Below are positions 7,233-9,729 of a DNA stretch of 9,729 nt, piece after piece. The position numbers and the translations under genes were made by a program. How positions within the stretch are numbered: the stretch's first letter is position 1; every line of letters begins with the position of its first letter. Source of the DNA: Pseudomonadota bacterium (GTDB taxonomy: Bacteria > Pseudomonadota > Alphaproteobacteria > Acetobacterales > Acetobacteraceae); assembly GCA_021808185.1 (NCBI GenBank), contig JAKBCB010000109.1, positions 1 to 9,729 on the forward strand. Reading direction: 5' to 3'. The notes under the pieces were generated by a model, which saw only the letters and a program-made list of their open reading frames with translations, did no database searches and was not told the DNA's origin.

Positions 7233-9026
7233 TCAGGCGGGCCGGCCGGGCAACGCGCCCGCGAACTCGGGGGCGGGCGCGGCTGCCGCCGGCAGCGCGT
7301 CGAGGTCGCCCTGCGCTTCCGTCAGCCCCTGATCGAGCGCCTTGCGCAGCCATGTCCGCGCCTGGACAACGTCCTGGTTGCCGGCGAGCCCGCGGGCGAG
7401 ATAGCGACCGAGCATCATCTGGCCGTGCGCATGGCCTCGCTCGGCCGCGCTGCGGAACCATTTCTCCGCCTGCGGCCGGTCCCAAGGCACGTCGTGGCCG
7501 CCGCCGTGCAGCGCGCCGAGCGCGAACATCGCGCCCACATGGCCATGTTCGGCGGCGCGCTGGAACAGCGCCATGGCCTCGACATGGTCGCGCTTGCCGC
7601 CGCGCCCGTTCACCAGCATCTCGGCCAGCGCCACCTGCGCGTCGATCATGCCGGAGCGGGCAGCCCGCGCGATCCAGGTGCGGCCTTCCTCGATGTTTTG
7701 CGGCACGCCACGGCCTTCGGCCAGCATGCGTCCATACCAATATTGCGCGTTCACCACGCCATCCGCTGCGCGGCGCAGCCATTGCGCCGCTTGGCGTTCG
7801 TCGCGTTCCACGCCGACGCCCTCGGCGAGGCAGATCCCGTAGTTGTAGGCGGCCACCAGATCGCCGGCTGTCGCGGATTGCTCGAACCACTCGCGGGTGC
7901 GAACCGAATCCTCGGCTTCCCCCTTGCCTTGCAGCACCATGGCGGCGAGGTCGTGGCGGGCCTGCGTATCGCCCGCTTCGGCCGAGAGGCGGAACCAACG
8001 CGCGGCCTCCGCCGGGTCGCGCGGCACGCCGGCGCCCATCAGATACATATTGCCGAGCGCCCGCGCGGCGCCGCCGTGCCCGCCTTCCGCCGCGCGACGG
8101 AACCAGGTGGCGGCCTCGGTGTGGTTGGGCGGCAGTTCTCCGCCACGGGTGTAGAGATCGCCGATCACCGCGGCGGCCTCCACATCGCCCTCCAGTGCCG
8201 CGCGGCGTAGCCACGATTCCCCATCTTGTAGATCGCGCGGCACGCCGCGCCCTTGCAGCAGCATGGCGCCGTAGCGCGCTTGCGCCGCGCGCACGCCCTT
8301 CTCCGCCGCCTGACGATAGAATTCGGCCGCACGCGCCGGGTCCTGCGGCCCCCCCTGGCCCTGGTCGGCCAGAACGCCGAGAAGGTACTGTGCCGTCCCC
8401 AGCCCCGCCTCGGCGGCTTTGGCCAGATAGGAGGCGCCGACCTGGTAATCCTCCGGCGTCTTCGCCCGCCGGAGCAGCGCCATCGCGTAGCCCAGCAGCC
8501 CCTGCGGCGAATTAGCCTCGGCTGATTTGCGATACCACTCCTCGGCCTGCGGCAGATCCCGCATGGATTCGGGGCCGCTCGTCAGAATGTACGCCAGCAA
8601 CGCCTGCCCATCGCCGGACCCGGCCTCGGCCGCGCGACGAGCCCAGGCGCCGGCACGCTCGAAATCCGGCGCCACCTGGGCGGGCGCGCCGAACAACGCC
8701 TCCGCTGCCACACCGGACTGGGCCTCGATCGGTGCGGACACGCCGTTCAGATAGACGGCGCCGAGCAGCGACTGCGCCGCGACGTAGCCATGGTTCGCGG
8801 CCTTCTCGAGCCAGCGCGCCGCCTCGGTCGGGCTACGCGGCACGCCGCCGGCTTCAAGATACGCGCGCCCGACCAGATACTCCGCTTCCGCCACGCCAGC
8901 ATTGGCAGCCTTGGCGAGCAGCGGGAACGCCTCCCCCCGCTTGCCCGCCTCGATCAGTTGCTGCGCCTTGCGCAGCGATGACTCCGGCGAGGCCCAGCCG
9001 GTGAGCTTGCCAAGCAGTCCCGCCAC
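7233..9026 (-). CDS. Sel1-like repeat (SLR/TPR-type) solenoid protein
   Basis: The 597-residue protein is built almost wholly of Sel1-like repeats, alpha-helical hairpins that bind partner proteins. About fourteen units run from residue ~45 to ~564, with the consensus E-A-G-x4-A-Q-x2-L-G-x-x-Y-x-x-G-x-G-V-P-x-D then A-x-x-W-[FLY]-x-x-A-A. Typical unit ends are ARWLEKAA (70-77), ATWFRRAA (306-313) and AQWLRRAA (414-421). The tail from ~577 is Ala/Pro-rich. There is no signal peptide or membrane segment, so a cytoplasmic scaffold is likely. The start is the GTG at 9026: GGAGGG (9040-9035) lies 8 bases upstream and no ATG is available between it and the in-frame stop. It lies 45 bases after the type I secretion adaptor gene and 27 before the large glycosyltransferase. 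It may tether enzymes or substrate of the export/glycosylation pathway, but Sel1 proteins have many roles and this is inference. Confidence 0.95.
   Translation of the reverse strand: MAGLLGKLTGWASPESSLRKAQQLIEAGKRGEAFPLLAKAANAGVAEAEYLVGRAYLEAGGVPRSPTEAARWLEKAANHGYVAAQSLLGAVYLNGVSAPIEAQSGVAAEALFGAPAQVAPDFERAGAWARRAAEAGSGDGQALLAYILTSGPESMRDLPQAEEWYRKSAEANSPQGLLGYAMALLRRAKTPEDYQVGASYLAKAAEAGLGTAQYLLGVLADQGQGGPQDPARAAEFYRQAAEKGVRAAQARYGAMLLQGRGVPRDLQDGESWLRRAALEGDVEAAAVIGDLYTRGGELPPNHTEAATWFRRAAEGGHGGAARALGNMYLMGAGVPRDPAEAARWFRLSAEAGDTQARHDLAAMVLQGKGEAEDSVRTREWFEQSATAGDLVAAYNYGICLAEGVGVERDERQAAQWLRRAADGVVNAQYWYGRMLAEGRGVPQNIEEGRTWIARAARSGMIDAQVALAEMLVNGRGGKRDHVEAMALFQRAAEHGHVGAMFALGALHGGGHDVPWDRPQAEKWFRSAAERGHAHGQMMLGRYLARGLAGNQDVVQARTWLRKALDQGLTEAQGDLDALPAAAAPAPEFAGALPGRPA
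7335..8894 (-). repeat. Sel1-like repeat array, ~14 units, mainly 108-nt period (coding)
   Basis: From residue 134 onward, unit starts fall at 134, 170, 206, 242, 278, 314, 350, 386 and 422, then 457, 493, 529 and 565. Every step is 36 residues (108 nt) except one of 35, where the unit beginning DGVV (422) lacks a residue. The two N-terminal units (from ~45 and ~79) are separated from this register by an insertion at residues ~96-124. The copies are diverged at protein level, so this is an old array rather than a recent expansion. Confidence 0.9.
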
Positions 9027-9030
9027 CGGC

Positions 9031-9075
9031 TCAGCCCTCCGCCAGATCGCGCGCGCCTTTGGCCTTCCGGATCAT
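9031..9075 (-). CDS. Possible 14-codon coupling ORF between the secretion adaptor and the Sel1 gene
   Basis: A tiny ORF begins with an ATG that overlaps the upstream stop as ATGA (9075-9072). It encodes MIRKAKGARDLAEG and ends with TGA at 9033-9031, 4 bases before the GTG of the Sel1 gene. Its last codons contain the GGAGGG Shine-Dalgarno of that gene. Ribosomes terminating on the adaptor could restart here and be delivered to the Sel1 start. No function for the peptide is implied; an ORF this short could arise by chance. Confidence 0.25.
   Translation of the reverse strand: MIRKAKGARDLAEG
9035..9040 (-). promoter_or_regulatory. Shine-Dalgarno site that fixes the GTG start of the Sel1 gene
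   Basis: GGAGGG on the - strand (CCCTCC on the + strand) ends 8 bases before the GTG at 9026. It is the clearest ribosome-binding site among the block's four internal starts, and it decides for the GTG because no in-frame ATG is available upstream. Confidence 0.75.
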
Positions 9076-9729
9076 GTCGGCTCGCGCATGCCGGACGCCA
9101 GGAAGGGTAGGATGCGGTCGAAGAGATAGGTGAAGATCGCCCTTTGACCCACGCGGATATCGGCCTCGATCGGCATCCCCGGCATAATGCGGAACGACGC
9201 CGGAGGATGCTTCAGCTCCAGTTTGTCGATCGATATGGTTGCTTGATAGTAATATACAGGCGCGGTCCCCAGGTTCTGCGGCGACTGCGTGGAAATAGCC
9301 GGTTGCTGGCCGATCGGGTTGCTCTGTCCGCCGGTCGGATCGGTGAAGCTGTCGCTGCTGATTTTGACGACATGTCCGACAGCGTAGCCGAAGCGGAAAT
9401 ACGGCAGGGTATCGAACTTGATCGCCACCGCATCACCCACCGAGACGAACCCCGCATTGGCGCCGTCGATCGGCGCGGTGACCTCCAGCTTGGCGTCCAC
9501 CGGCACCGTGGTGATGAGCTGAACGCCGGATTGCAGCACGGTGCCGGGGGCGACGCGGGCGACGCTGAGCACGATGCTGTCGGCCTCAGCCTTCAGCGTG
9601 ACGAGATCGGCGCGCAGCGTGTTCTTGCTGGCCTGCCCGGACATGTCCGACAGCAGCCGCTCCTGCTGGGATTCAAGTTGCTGGGTATCGGCGTACCATT
9701 GATGGATCCAGGCGTCGCGCTGCGCCGCC
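9072..9729 (-). CDS. HlyD-family type I secretion membrane-fusion (periplasmic adaptor) protein, C-terminal part (5' end outside window)
   Basis: This adaptor would link an inner-membrane ABC transporter to an outer-membrane TolC-like channel for one-step protein export. The frame is open to the window edge and shows 218 residues; complete family members have about 400-480. The visible part starts in a Gln-rich coiled-coil segment (around QQLESQQERLLSD). It continues into the lipoyl/beta-barrel region with the family-typical IVLSVARVAPGTVLQSG and LITTVPVDAKLEV. GFVSVGDAVAIKFDTLPYFRFG and the membrane-proximal RIMPGMPIEADIRVGQR follow. It ends with the characteristic LFDRILPFLASGMREP. A Gln/Ser/Pro/Asn-rich loop of ~26 residues (coded at ~9261-9338) sits before the strand YYYQATISIDKLEL. 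It is the first visible gene of the - strand block; the ABC transporter and substrate are expected upstream. Confidence 0.94.
   Translation of the reverse strand, partial: AAQRDAWIHQWYADTQQLESQQERLLSDMSGQASKNTLRADLVTLKAEADSIVLSVARVAPGTVLQSGVQLITTVPVDAKLEVTAPIDGANAGFVSVGDAVAIKFDTLPYFRFGYAVGHVVKISSDSFTDPTGGQSNPIGQQPAISTQSPQNLGTAPVYYYQATISIDKLELKHPPASFRIMPGMPIEADIRVGQRAIFTYLFDRILPFLASGMREPT

Noticed and set aside
6875..8515. 546-codon and 355-codon + strand frames opposite the Sel1 gene
   Set aside because: The translations are Arg/Pro/Ala-rich and of shadow type, with no motif. The - strand frame has unambiguous Sel1 repeats.

Overview
This window is a GC-rich, gene-dense stretch that looks like an alphaproteobacterial chromosome, most likely Rhodospirillales/Acetobacteraceae. 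That placement is an inference from the codon bias, the K+-independent type of H+-pyrophosphatase, and the style of the glycosyltransferases; no rRNA or other phylogenetic marker is present. I see no tRNA, rRNA, insertion sequence, CRISPR array or prophage gene.

Layout. On the + strand, positions 1-1789 hold the C-terminal ~595 residues of a membrane-bound proton-pumping pyrophosphatase (hppA), whose start lies outside the window. It converges on a five-gene block on the - strand that reads from the right edge leftwards. In transcription order the block contains: (i) the C-terminal part of a type I secretion (HlyD-family) membrane-fusion protein, 9729-9072, cut by the window edge; (ii) a 597-aa Sel1/TPR-like solenoid protein, 9026-7233; (iii) a 1020-aa multidomain protein with TPR-like repeats, a duplicated beta-rich module, a GT2 glycosyltransferase and a GT4 glycosyltransferase, 7205-4143; (iv) a 328-aa protein of unknown function with three tandem repeats resembling 'hydrophobic W' (ChW) repeats, 4142-3156; (v) a stand-alone GT4 glycosyltransferase, 3085-1865. 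The gaps between these genes are 45, 27, 0 and 70 bases, so they are probably one operon whose promoter is upstream of the window. A long, nearly perfect inverted repeat at 1803-1854 sits between the two convergent stop codons and can terminate both transcripts.

How the genes may work together (inference). A type I secretion adaptor next to two glycosyltransferase genes, a protein-interaction solenoid and a ChW-like repeat protein suggests a system that makes, glycosylates and exports a surface protein or surface glycan. The exported substrate, the ABC transporter and the outer-membrane partner are not in the window; they would be expected to the right of position 9729. The most unusual items are the ChW-like repeat protein (46-residue spacing) and the five-domain glycosyltransferase that precedes it with no intergenic gap.
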